NCBI RefSeq assembly: GCF_028553805.1
Contig: NZ_CP067140.1
Location: 2,170,001 to 2,234,000, forward strand
Source of the DNA: Paracoccus saliphilus
GTDB lineage: Bacteria > Pseudomonadota > Alphaproteobacteria > Rhodobacterales > Rhodobacteraceae
Reading direction: 5' to 3'
Length of the DNA stretch: 64,000 bases
This document shows positions 17,673 through 25,357 of this stretch, piece after piece (position 1 is the stretch's first letter; every line of letters begins with the position of its first letter). Below the pieces are notes generated by a model. That model was not told the DNA's origin. It saw only the letters and a program-made list of their open reading frames with translations, and did no database searches. The translations under genes were made by a program, and so were the position numbers.

Positions 17673-19148
17673 ATGAGGGATCAAATATACATCGACGGCA
17701 GGTATGTCGCATCAGCCTCGGGCGAGATGTTCGACGTCATCGACCCTTCGAACCGTGAGGTGTTCCACCGGGTGCCGGCCGGCAACGCCGAAGATATTGA
17801 CCGCGCCGTGAGGGCCGCGCGCCGTGCCTTCGACGCGGGCCCCTGGCCACGCATGTCGGGCGTCGAGCGCGCCGCAGTACTGCGCAAGATGGGCGACGAG
17901 ATCGCCGCGCGCATCAGCGAGATCGCGCGCATCGAGGTACAGGACAACGGCAAGCCGCTGCCCGAGGCCGTCTGGGACATCGAGGACACGGCGGGCGTCT
18001 TCCACTACTACGCCGACCTCGCTGAGCGCTTCGACCAAGAGGCGGAGCAGAAAGTCGAACTGGGCATGGAGGGCTTCAGTTCGAAGGCCGTGAAAGAACC
18101 CGTTGGCGTCGCGGGTGCAATCATCCCATGGAATTTCCCTCTACTGATGGCCGCGTGGAAGGTCGCCCCGGCCCTCGCTGCGGGATGCACGGTGGTGCTC
18201 AAACCCTCGGAACTGACTCCGGTCAGTGCGTTGGAACTCGGCGGGATCGCTGAGCGTGCCGGCCTGCCTGCCGGATGCCTGAACATCATCACGGGCTTTG
18301 GCTCCGACGCTGGTGCACCCCTGACCGAGCATCCGTTGGTCGACAAGCTCGCCTTCACCGGCTCGGTGCCGACGGGATCGCGGATCATGGCGATGGCGGC
18401 GAAGGATATCAAGACTCTGAGCCTCGAACTTGGCGGCAAATCCCCGCTAGTGATCTTCGCCGATACGCCCATTGAGGACGCCGTAGAATGGATCCTCTTC
18501 GGCATCTTCTGGAACCAAGGCGAGGTCTGCTCCGCCACTTCCCGCGTGCTGATCGAGGAGCGCGCGTTTGAAGCGCTGATGGAGCGCCTTGTCGCGGAGG
18601 CGCAGAAGATCAGGATCGGCCACGGGCTGGAGGACGGGGTCCTACTCGGCCCGCTCGTCAGCCCTGTGCAGCACGAGAAGGTGCTTAACTGGATCGAGAC
18701 GGGAAAGAAAGAAGCCAGACTCGTCACTGGTGGTGGTGTGCCCCCGGGCCTCGAAGGCGGCTGCTATGTGGAGCCGACGATCTTCGCCGACGTGCCCGAG
18801 GAAGCGACGATCTGGACCGAAGAAATCTTCGGGCCCGTCGTTTGCGTGAAGACCTTCCGGACCGAGGAGGAGGCCATCCGCCTTGCAAACAACACACGCT
18901 TCGGCTTGGCTGCGGCGGTCATGTCGGACGACCTCGATCGCGCAAACCGCGTGGCAAGGGCATTCCGTGCAGGGATCGTCTGGATTAACTGTTCGCAGCC
19001 CACATTCACCGAAGCGCCTTGGGGTGGCTACAAGCAATCCGGCCTCGGCCGTGAGCTCGGCGAATGGGGCTTAAACAACTATCTTGAAGTCAAGCAGGTC
19101 ACGACTTGGGACCGTCACAGGCCCTGGGGTTGGTATCTGAAGGAGTAA
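17673..19148 (+). CDS. 2-oxoglutarate semialdehyde-type aldehyde dehydrogenase
   Basis: The 491-residue NAD(P)-dependent aldehyde dehydrogenase has the nucleotide-binding IIPWNFPLLMAAWK, the general base E252 in LELGGKSP, and the nucleophile C286 in NQGEVCSATSR. The C-terminal oligomerisation end is PWGGYKQSGLGRELG. By sequence it resembles betaine-aldehyde-type enzymes; by position it most likely oxidises 2-oxoglutarate semialdehyde to 2-oxoglutarate, the last hydroxyproline step, feeding the TCA cycle. Another aldehyde such as a betaine aldehyde cannot be excluded. It starts 7 bases after the SDR and stops 3 bases before the epimerase, so it lies inside the same transcript. Confidence 0.85.
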   Translation: MRDQIYIDGRYVASASGEMFDVIDPSNREVFHRVPAGNAEDIDRAVRAARRAFDAGPWPRMSGVERAAVLRKMGDEIAARISEIARIEVQDNGKPLPEAVWDIEDTAGVFHYYADLAERFDQEAEQKVELGMEGFSSKAVKEPVGVAGAIIPWNFPLLMAAWKVAPALAAGCTVVLKPSELTPVSALELGGIAERAGLPAGCLNIITGFGSDAGAPLTEHPLVDKLAFTGSVPTGSRIMAMAAKDIKTLSLELGGKSPLVIFADTPIEDAVEWILFGIFWNQGEVCSATSRVLIEERAFEALMERLVAEAQKIRIGHGLEDGVLLGPLVSPVQHEKVLNWIETGKKEARLVTGGGVPPGLEGGCYVEPTIFADVPEEATIWTEEIFGPVVCVKTFRTEEEAIRLANNTRFGLAAAVMSDDLDRANRVARAFRAGIVWINCSQPTFTEAPWGGYKQSGLGRELGEWGLNNYLEVKQVTTWDRHRPWGWYLKE

Positions 19149-19151
19149 GCC

Positions 19152-20168
19152 ATGCGCTGGTCAAGAATGCTTCAGACGGTGGACGTGCATTGCGCGGGCG
19201 AGATCGGTCGCGTGATCACCGGGGGAGTCCTGAACGTCCCCGGCGTCACCATGACCGCGAAACTACATCACCTGAACCACGTGGACGATAGCCTGCGCCG
19301 GTTCCTGTGTTCCGAACCCCGTGCCGCGCCGGCGGGGTCGTTCTGCCTTCTGGTGCCGGCGACGGTGCCGGAGGCCGACATGGGTCTTATCATCCTGCAA
19401 CCAGATCAGGCGCATGCCATGTCTGGTTCGAACGCTATGTGTGCCGCCACGGCAGTGCTCGAGACCGGCATGGTGCCTATGATTGAGCCGGAAACCGTGA
19501 TCACCTTCGATACTGCCGCCGGGTTGGTAAGCGCCACCTGCGCCTGCGTAGGCGGCAAGGTAACGAGCGTCGCAATCGGCATGCCGCCCGCCTTCGTCGC
19601 GGTACGCGGGGCGACGATCGAGACCAGGGCTTGGGGTGCCGTCACTTATGATCTCTGTTTCGGTGGTGTCTTCTACGCGCTGGTCGACGCCACGGAACTG
19701 GACCTGACGCTGACACCCGAGAACGCGCGGGAGATTGCGACCAAGGGCGTCGCGCTGCGCAACCTCATCGCGCCGGCCTGCGCGGCCAAGCATCCGACCG
19801 TGCCGGAGCTTGATGGCCTTGCCTACGTGATGTTCCGCGCAAACGACCCTGACGGGGCGATCCGGACCTGCACAACCCTGCGCCCAGGGCGGGCCGACCG
19901 GTCGCCCTGCGGCACTGGGTCGAACGCGAACATGGCGGTGCGGCATGCCGCTGGCATAGCGCGGCCGGGTGACCGGATTGTGTCACGCTCGATCATCGGC
20001 GGAGAGTTCGTGACCGAGTTCATCGAGGAAACGACCGTCGGAGATGTACCCGCCGCGCTTAGCCGGATCTCGGGCCAGTGCTGGATCTATGCGATAACGC
20101 AGATCGGCCTCGACCCGACTGACCCTTTCCCGGAGGGGTTCACCCTCTCCGACACCTGGGGCGGCTGA
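19152..20168 (+). CDS. 4-hydroxyproline 2-epimerase (proline racemase family, Ser/Cys type)
   Basis: A 338-residue proline racemase superfamily protein. The first catalytic position is Ser (S91 in AMSGSNAMC) where proline racemase has Cys; the second is Cys (C253 in DRSPCGTGSN). Ser/Cys members are reported in the literature as hydroxyproline epimerases, some with 3-hydroxyproline activity. Neighbouring oxidase, deaminase and semialdehyde dehydrogenase point to conversion of trans-4-hydroxy-L-proline to cis-4-hydroxy-D-proline, the entry step. It is the last substantial gene of the operon, three bases after the dehydrogenase. Confidence 0.88.
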   Translation: MRWSRMLQTVDVHCAGEIGRVITGGVLNVPGVTMTAKLHHLNHVDDSLRRFLCSEPRAAPAGSFCLLVPATVPEADMGLIILQPDQAHAMSGSNAMCAATAVLETGMVPMIEPETVITFDTAAGLVSATCACVGGKVTSVAIGMPPAFVAVRGATIETRAWGAVTYDLCFGGVFYALVDATELDLTLTPENAREIATKGVALRNLIAPACAAKHPTVPELDGLAYVMFRANDPDGAIRTCTTLRPGRADRSPCGTGSNANMAVRHAAGIARPGDRIVSRSIIGGEFVTEFIEETTVGDVPAALSRISGQCWIYAITQIGLDPTDPFPEGFTLSDTWGG

Positions 20169-20171
20169 GCG

Positions 20172-20288
20172 ATGGAGCTGGAAGAACAGACAATCCTGCT
20201 CTCCGGCGCGAACGGCGCCATGACTCTTCCGGCTGATCGCTCGGACGCTGCGGGGCCCAAGCGCGAGGTTAACAGTTATATCGACTGA
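20172..20288 (+). CDS. Very short open frame after the epimerase, possibly a gene stump
   Basis: A 38-codon frame starts three bases after the epimerase stop. It reads MELEEQTILLSGANGAM at the start, faintly like the first strand and glycine loop of an SDR, then becomes unstructured. It may be the stump of a lost last operon gene. Nothing supports it as a functional protein. Confidence 0.3.
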   Translation: MELEEQTILLSGANGAMTLPADRSDAAGPKREVNSYID

Positions 20289-20363
20289 GCCTATTTCCGC
20301 GTTGGATGTGTTACCGCCAGTGCCGACAAAACCAGCTCGGCGCAGGTCTCTACCTACCCACCG

Positions 20364-20418
20364 ATTGACAAGACGACATTGTGTCGACAACAATGTAACT
20401 GAAGGCATAGTGTCGACA
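20364..20418 (+). promoter_or_regulatory. Second copy of the hydroxyproline promoter/operator
   Basis: The stretch starting ATTGACAAGACGACAT matches the block at 10509 in 25 of 27 positions, including the TTGACA box (20365-20370) and TGTCGACAA (GTCGAC core 20383-20388). A second core GTGTCGACAT lies 29 bases on (20412-20417). It ends 15 bases before the start codon of the cobalamin-dependent protein. The same GntR repressor most likely binds both promoters. Confidence 0.65.
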
Positions 20419-20432
20419 TTGCGAGGATAAAA

Positions 20433-22172
20433 ATGCATGAGCTGTCACGCCTATCAGAACTTGTTCCGTCCCGCATGCGACCCGGCGAGGAGCTGTTGGC
20501 TGAGGGTAGAGAGATGGCCAAAGATTGGCCCCTCGGACGTTCGGCTTTCATGGAAGCCACAGGCTTTGCCTCAGAAGTTGAGTACAAAACCTCCGTTACA
20601 TCTCGTGTCATGCAGCACGCTGTCATAGGCTTTCGAAGCGTTGACCGCACGCTAGAAGCATTAAAGCAGGTACACGGCACCTGTGAAGAACAAGGCGTGA
20701 CAGTGGATCGGTTTGGAATCATCCTCGATTGGTCGATGGGGTATCCGCAGGCATTGCGCGAAAAGGCCACCCGGGGCACGGGGATCGTCCTGTCTGGCCC
20801 TGACGATTTTGCACGCTTCACGGGTGCTGCCCATGCCTCGATGCACTTTGGCGATTTCATGTTGGGCCTACCAGGCGCGCTCGACAATACGAAGGCCGCG
20901 ATTGCTGCTGGAGCAACCGCCCTCGGCAACTTAGGACAGTATTTCACTTTTCGCCTTCCTGGCTGGGACGATGATGTAGCTACGACGGAGGCGACCGTAA
21001 CCGCACTTGGCCTTATCGCGGCCCAAAATGGTGCAGTATTGGTCCACTCCAACATTGATGACGGATTTGCCGGCCTATTTCAGGATATGTGCTGTAGCTT
21101 CGGAATGGTTTTGGTAGAGAAACACCTTATTGAAGGTCTAATCGGTGCACCGCTGGGACATTGTTACGGCCACCATTTCTCTGACCCATTATCGCGTATG
21201 GCCTTCCAGGCGGCATTGGCGTCTGTCAGCACCACACCTGGCACCATGATCTACGGCAACACCGTGGGTTATCAGTCCACCGAGGCCGGGAACTACGCTA
21301 GTCTTTCCAGCTACCTTCTACCGGACATTATGGCCTTGGGTCGATGGCCCACAGGACACGCTGTCAACCCGGTTCCAGTGACCGAAAACCAGCGCATCCC
21401 TGATGTGAGTGAGATCATCGACGCACAAATTTTCGCTCACCGGCTCAATCAACATGCACCGAAGCACGCGGCTTTGGTGAACTGGACGGTCGTTGAGGAT
21501 TTGGCTGAACGGATGGTTTCTGGTGGCCGTCGCTTTGCAAGCAATCTGCTGTCGGGTCTTGAAGCGTTAGGCATCGATATGGACGATCCCGCCCAAATCT
21601 TTATTGCTATTCGCCGTCTTGGCCCGCGAGCGCTAGAAGCCAACTTCGGCCCCGGCCTGCTCACCGACTCATTTCGAACTCCCGAAATTCGTGCGGAATG
21701 GGCTTACGAGCTGGACGAGATGGCCGAGGACTGGCTCGCCACTCGGGGCGAAGTTGGTTTGCTCAAAGGAGCTGCTCTGAAGGTATGTGTCGGCACCTCC
21801 GACGTTCACGAGCACGGCAAGTATCTGGTCGAACGCGCCCTCACTGGCCTTGGTGTCGAGGCATGCGACGGCGGCGTTTCCGTTGATGCGGAAGTTCTTG
21901 TGGAGCGCGCACTGTCGTTCAGGGCCGACGCAATCGCCATATCCACCTACAATGGTGTTGCTCGTAGATATGTTGCTGATGTTCGAAATGCTCTTGCCGA
22001 AAAAGGGAGCGAACTGCCCGTCTTGGTTGGCGGTATGCTCAACGAAGTCCCACTAGACTCGAACTCGGACTTACCCATCGATGTCTCAACTGACATCGCA
22101 GCGTTGGGCGCGATTCCGTGCGCTGACTTGGATGACATGCTGACAACACTGAATGAAATGGTAAGGAGATAA
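20433..22172 (+). CDS. Cobalamin-dependent mutase-like protein, uncharacterised
   Basis: A 579-residue single chain with two parts. The C-terminal ~130 residues form a B12-binding Rossmann domain of base-off/His-on type: DVHEHG (457-462, cobalt ligand H459), STYNG (about 504-508) and LVGGML near 531-536. Residues 1-440 look like a TIM-barrel catalytic domain related to glutamate-mutase-type large subunits, with conserved-looking runs FTFRLPGWDDD, IYGNTVGYQSTEAGNY and ALGRWPTGHAVNPVPVTENQRIPD. AGGAT precedes the ATG. Known carbon-skeleton or aminomutases carry these parts either on two chains or fused; this fusion does not match MCM, glutamate mutase E, or ornithine aminomutase closely by eye. 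Its promoter carries the hydroxyproline operator. The reaction is unknown. Confidence 0.72.
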   Translation: MHELSRLSELVPSRMRPGEELLAEGREMAKDWPLGRSAFMEATGFASEVEYKTSVTSRVMQHAVIGFRSVDRTLEALKQVHGTCEEQGVTVDRFGIILDWSMGYPQALREKATRGTGIVLSGPDDFARFTGAAHASMHFGDFMLGLPGALDNTKAAIAAGATALGNLGQYFTFRLPGWDDDVATTEATVTALGLIAAQNGAVLVHSNIDDGFAGLFQDMCCSFGMVLVEKHLIEGLIGAPLGHCYGHHFSDPLSRMAFQAALASVSTTPGTMIYGNTVGYQSTEAGNYASLSSYLLPDIMALGRWPTGHAVNPVPVTENQRIPDVSEIIDAQIFAHRLNQHAPKHAALVNWTVVEDLAERMVSGGRRFASNLLSGLEALGIDMDDPAQIFIAIRRLGPRALEANFGPGLLTDSFRTPEIRAEWAYELDEMAEDWLATRGEVGLLKGAALKVCVGTSDVHEHGKYLVERALTGLGVEACDGGVSVDAEVLVERALSFRADAIAISTYNGVARRYVADVRNALAEKGSELPVLVGGMLNEVPLDSNSDLPIDVSTDIAALGAIPCADLDDMLTTLNEMVRR

Positions 22173-22473
22173 GCTTATAAATCCCAGATATTCGCACAAG
22201 GACAATATATCTGCAGGCGAGGATATAGATGGCATTCTCTATAGTTGCAGATCACATTTTGCCAACGCAAGGCGTAGTCAGATCTTATTCTTGTATGAAT
22301 TGACCTCACCAAACCACATCACAGGAAGCCACGATAAAATTAAAATAAAGGCCACCTTTCTTGATTACCTTCTCCGTCGAGAGAGGTAAACTCCACTTCT
22401 CGGCGGCTGTTTTCAGTTCATTCTTCTTGTGTGTCGCCATGTCAAACAAATCGATCAAGCGAGAGGATTCACC
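22173..22473. other. AT-richer spacer before the ProC-like gene
   Basis: Three hundred bases, lower in GC than the surroundings, between the cobalamin protein and the ProC-like gene. A minus-strand 44-codon frame starting at 22440 (MATHKKNELKTAAEKW) has no clear ribosome site and no known match. No terminator hairpin was found, so read-through into the ProC-like gene is possible. Confidence 0.45.
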
Positions 22474-23259
22474 ATGAGTTCACCCTCCTGTATTGGCTTC
22501 ATCGGGACTGGTACGATAACCGCACACATAGTTCGAGGATTAAAAAATTCGAACTTGAGAGACCGGCCAATTACCTTGTCACCAAGGAGTAAAAAAATTG
22601 CACAAGAATTGGCTCGGGACTTTAAAAGGGTTGAAGTCGCAAAGACTAATCAGGCGGTGATAGACCGTGCAGATATTATCATTCTTGCCGTCCGTCCCCA
22701 GATAGCGAAAGATGTCCTGCGACCGATATCCTTTTCCCGTGAAATTCCAATAATAAGCCTCATGGCCACGTTACCGATAGAGACACTACGTGGCTGGACT
22801 AGCGCGTCCCGTATTTGCCGTGCGATCCCTTTGCCCTTCGTTGAGCGTCGCTGCGATGTTATCCCTGTATTTCCACCTCTTCCCGAAGCTATAGAAATCT
22901 TCAACGCCCTTGGGCAAGCCTTACCGGTTACTGATCTTACGTCTTTTGACGCATACGCCTCCGGTAGCGCGTTGATGGCCACATATTTTGGAATGATTGA
23001 AAGCACAGTTGCGTGGATGGAGGCGCAAGGGATTCCTGAAATGAACGCTGCGACCTACATTGGAGCTCTTTTCTCCAATCTCTCAGCGACACTAGCTGAA
23101 AACCCTACTTCTGTCTCAACACTTCGCGATGCCCATGCCACTCAAGGTGGGCTGAACGAACAGTTGCATCAAGAATTCAAGGCTTACGGCGGTGAAGATG
23201 CAATTAAAGCTGGTCTAGAGGCGATATTAAAGCGAATCAAAGCCGCTTCACCAACATAA
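22474..23259 (+). CDS. Pyrroline-5-carboxylate reductase-like protein (ProC family)
   Basis: The protein has 261 residues; GAGAGGA lies seven bases before the chosen ATG. The N-terminal Rossmann domain reads IGFIGTGTITAHIVRGLK, with DIIILAVRPQIAKDVL following, as in ProC. The C-terminal helical dimerisation domain includes FDAYASGSALMATYF and the family pattern LRDAHATQGGLNEQ where ProC has a V-T-SPGGTT-like segment. The usual RVMPNTP motif is replaced by CRAIPLPFVE. It therefore belongs to the family but may not be the biosynthetic proC; it may reduce another cyclic imine. It follows the cobalamin protein on the same strand. Confidence 0.8.
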   Translation: MSSPSCIGFIGTGTITAHIVRGLKNSNLRDRPITLSPRSKKIAQELARDFKRVEVAKTNQAVIDRADIIILAVRPQIAKDVLRPISFSREIPIISLMATLPIETLRGWTSASRICRAIPLPFVERRCDVIPVFPPLPEAIEIFNALGQALPVTDLTSFDAYASGSALMATYFGMIESTVAWMEAQGIPEMNAATYIGALFSNLSATLAENPTSVSTLRDAHATQGGLNEQLHQEFKAYGGEDAIKAGLEAILKRIKAASPT

Positions 23260-23398
23260 GAGGCGAAGCGGATTGTTGCTCCGACGCGCAATATTCAATC
23301 GCTTGCGGTAAGAGCCACTTTTGCAACCATCCGGCGTAGCTTTGAGTCACCCCAAAATATCCGGAAGTGGGCGACATGGCGCTTCCACAAAAAGCAGC

Positions 23399-24016
23399 CT
23401 AATCCTCGACTTTATACCCAAGTCCGGAAATGAGACTGGAATCAGCATCAAGTTTACTATTCCGTGCTTCCAGCGCCTGCTTGACGACATGCGCCAGTTC
23501 GTCTGGAAAATTAACGACGCTCTTCTCTTGAAAGCTCAACCATTGCTGAATTTCATTGATCTGACGGTCGATCTCAGATTTGACCCTTTCTTGCGACAAA
23601 TCGGTGCCACTGATTGTGAAAACGATCGAGTTGGCCTCCACTCGCCCGCGTGGAATTCTGGTAGTCCAGGTGTTGGGCTTAACATCGAACATGTCAGGAT
23701 CGCCGTGAAATGGCACCCGAACGTCAATAGCCGTCCCTTTGACGTAATGCGGTCCACCAGTCGAGAAGTGGCGCATTCGGTCATGGCTAATGTCGATCTC
23801 AATTTCTCGCTGTTTGATCGAAGTATTGTCGGGGTCGAGTTTAGGGACCTCTAATGAGTACTTCTCGCAAAGATGGCTAGCGAGTTCTTCGATGCTCGTG
23901 CTGTTAAAGTCTGAGTTTGTTTTTTTGTCTGCGTCTCTTCTCGCCGCCAGTTTCTGGGCCTCAACAACGCGATTCCAATCGTGTTTAAAGAACAATATAT
24001 CGTCACGCATTGGCAT
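23399..24016 (-). CDS. Protein of unknown function, second gene of a two-gene module
   Basis: A soluble, charged protein of 205 residues (or 203 if it starts at the third codon, 24010, which has GGGAG nine bases upstream against three for the first ATG). There is no signal peptide or membrane helix. The C-terminal half has long helices (SQERVKSEIDRQINEIQQWL, then FPDELAHVVKQALEARNSK). The middle contains beta-rich text (GTAIDVRVPFHGDPDMF). It overlaps the upstream gene by 14 bases, so the two are co-translated. No family is recognised. Base composition is lower in GC than the flanking catabolic operons, which hints at horizontal transfer. Confidence 0.7.
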   Translation of the reverse strand: MPMRDDILFFKHDWNRVVEAQKLAARRDADKKTNSDFNSTSIEELASHLCEKYSLEVPKLDPDNTSIKQREIEIDISHDRMRHFSTGGPHYVKGTAIDVRVPFHGDPDMFDVKPNTWTTRIPRGRVEANSIVFTISGTDLSQERVKSEIDRQINEIQQWLSFQEKSVVNFPDELAHVVKQALEARNSKLDADSSLISGLGYKVED

Positions 24017-24857
24017 CTACTCCCTCTTGATCGGCGCTTTCAGCGCCTTGGGTGTCATCGTAGTACTCGAGCTTTGGAGTGATTTCGTTCATCGCATAGT
24101 GAACAAACTGTTGTCCCAATGCAGTCAGTTCATACCCATCTCCATCATCAAAGGCAGACTTCATGCGGGGGTCAGCGCGATTGGTTCGTTTAGGGTGTTG
24201 CTTCTTGACGAAGTTACCTGCGTAGTCCGTGTCCCGGTGCTGGCGAACAACACCACCCGTCGAGAGGTCGCGAAATAGCAACTTGTAAAGGTCGGCCTCC
24301 GCCGAATCTTCCCGTGGGCGTCCTTTGCCCAGTCGATCCCAAATCTGACCGCGTGTAATTCCGTCGTTATTGTAGATTTCGCCGATCACAGCGAAATGCA
24401 ACTCGGAGTAGGTGTGGAGCCAGTCGAGAAAGAGGCGCACGACATCGTCTGACGTGAGGCTTGCCGCTGCGGCGTTCGTCAAGATGTTTCTCACGTATTT
24501 TTGTTTCTTCTGGCTTTCGGTTCCAGCCCAGTCTCGGAATGCCTTCTTGACCAGTGCCTGATACTCATCTGAGCGCACGCGAGTCGCGATCTCCTCGTCC
24601 TGTAGATTTAACCTAGCTGCGATCTGCGCAATCGTCTGCTGCTTCTCACGCAGTTCGTCCTCAAGCATCTTAATCCACTGCTTAAGGAACTCATTAAGGC
24701 GACCCTGTTCTTGCTCGGACCAAAATCCAGCAGCAGCTGAGAACAAGCCTCCGGCGAATGGAACTGCCCCGGCTGCTTGCAGCGCCCCACGCGCGGCTTT
24801 TTTCCAACCCTTACTTTTAGGTTCCGTCAGCTTCTTTGTTCCATCGTTGCTGCCCAT
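24003..24857 (-). CDS. Protein of unknown function, first gene of a two-gene module
   Basis: The protein has 284 residues. The ATG at 24857 is preferred over the one directly before it because AGGAGT then sits seven bases upstream. The N-terminus is basic (KSKGWKKAARGAL), followed by a short Gly/Ala-rich hydrophobic hairpin (AAGAVPFAGGLFSAAAGFW). Residues ~50-100 form a coiled-coil-like helix (EQGRLNEFLKQWIKMLEDEL). A C-terminal region with winged-helix flavour follows (NDGITRGQIWDRL ... DLSTGGVVRQH ... YELTALGQQFVHYAM). This mix of a membrane-inserting hairpin, a coil and a wHTH is seen in some phage-defence proteins, but I cannot name the family. It forms an operon with the overlapping downstream gene. 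Confidence 0.7.
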   Translation of the reverse strand: MGSNDGTKKLTEPKSKGWKKAARGALQAAGAVPFAGGLFSAAAGFWSEQEQGRLNEFLKQWIKMLEDELREKQQTIAQIAARLNLQDEEIATRVRSDEYQALVKKAFRDWAGTESQKKQKYVRNILTNAAAASLTSDDVVRLFLDWLHTYSELHFAVIGEIYNNDGITRGQIWDRLGKGRPREDSAEADLYKLLFRDLSTGGVVRQHRDTDYAGNFVKKQHPKRTNRADPRMKSAFDDGDGYELTALGQQFVHYAMNEITPKLEYYDDTQGAESADQEGVDANA

Positions 24858-24970
24858 CATTGCAACTCCTTGCACGGCCAGGCTATACTTTCCGGAGTCA
24901 CTAGATCGGCTCCACCTACGACCTATCGACACAGAATATGGTATAGGGGAGCAATGTTGCAAGTGGCGCG

Positions 24971-25190
24971 TTAACATTTCACCGCCATTCTAGCCAGAGC
25001 CTTTACGCGCAGTGGTCTGGAAACATGTTCGCGGATCCACTGTATCGCAGCGGCGATACGCGACAATGCCAGGTCAGGCATCGCGATATCGCGCAGCATC
25101 CAGCCGAGTGGTGGCCCCAGAAGTATCCGACACAGAATCTCACGCTCATAGGCTGGGGCAAGGGCGGTGATTTTGTCAGGCCACCAATCA
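24971..25190 (-). pseudogene. Relic of an AraC-family regulator
   Basis: The minus strand reads LAPAYEREILCRILLGPPLG, then DLALSRIAAAIQWIREHVSR and PLRVKALARMAVKC, ending in a stop at 24971. This is the linker and first DNA-binding helix of a type I AraC regulator with the AYEREIL...RAIRWIRxH pattern. The effector domain before it and the two helix-turn-helix units after it are lost. It fills the gap between the two-gene module and the leucine-rich-repeat gene; the remaining 160 bases show no gene. Confidence 0.65.
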
Positions 25191-25357
25191 GGAGAAGCAT
25201 GCGCGATCAGGCATCCAGAAATTCCGGCTTCACCGGCACATCTGGGAAGCCAGTATTATATAGATCTCCCCGGCAAATTTGGGCAAGACTGACAGAAAAT
25301 TGGCGACGATGGGCGGAAAGGGTGTCAGGCTAATCGCCAGATATGGGCAAGGCGCGG

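Noticed and set aside
22305..22440. Minus-strand 44-codon frame MATHKKNELK...
   Set aside because: No ribosome site, no relatives recognised, and very short.
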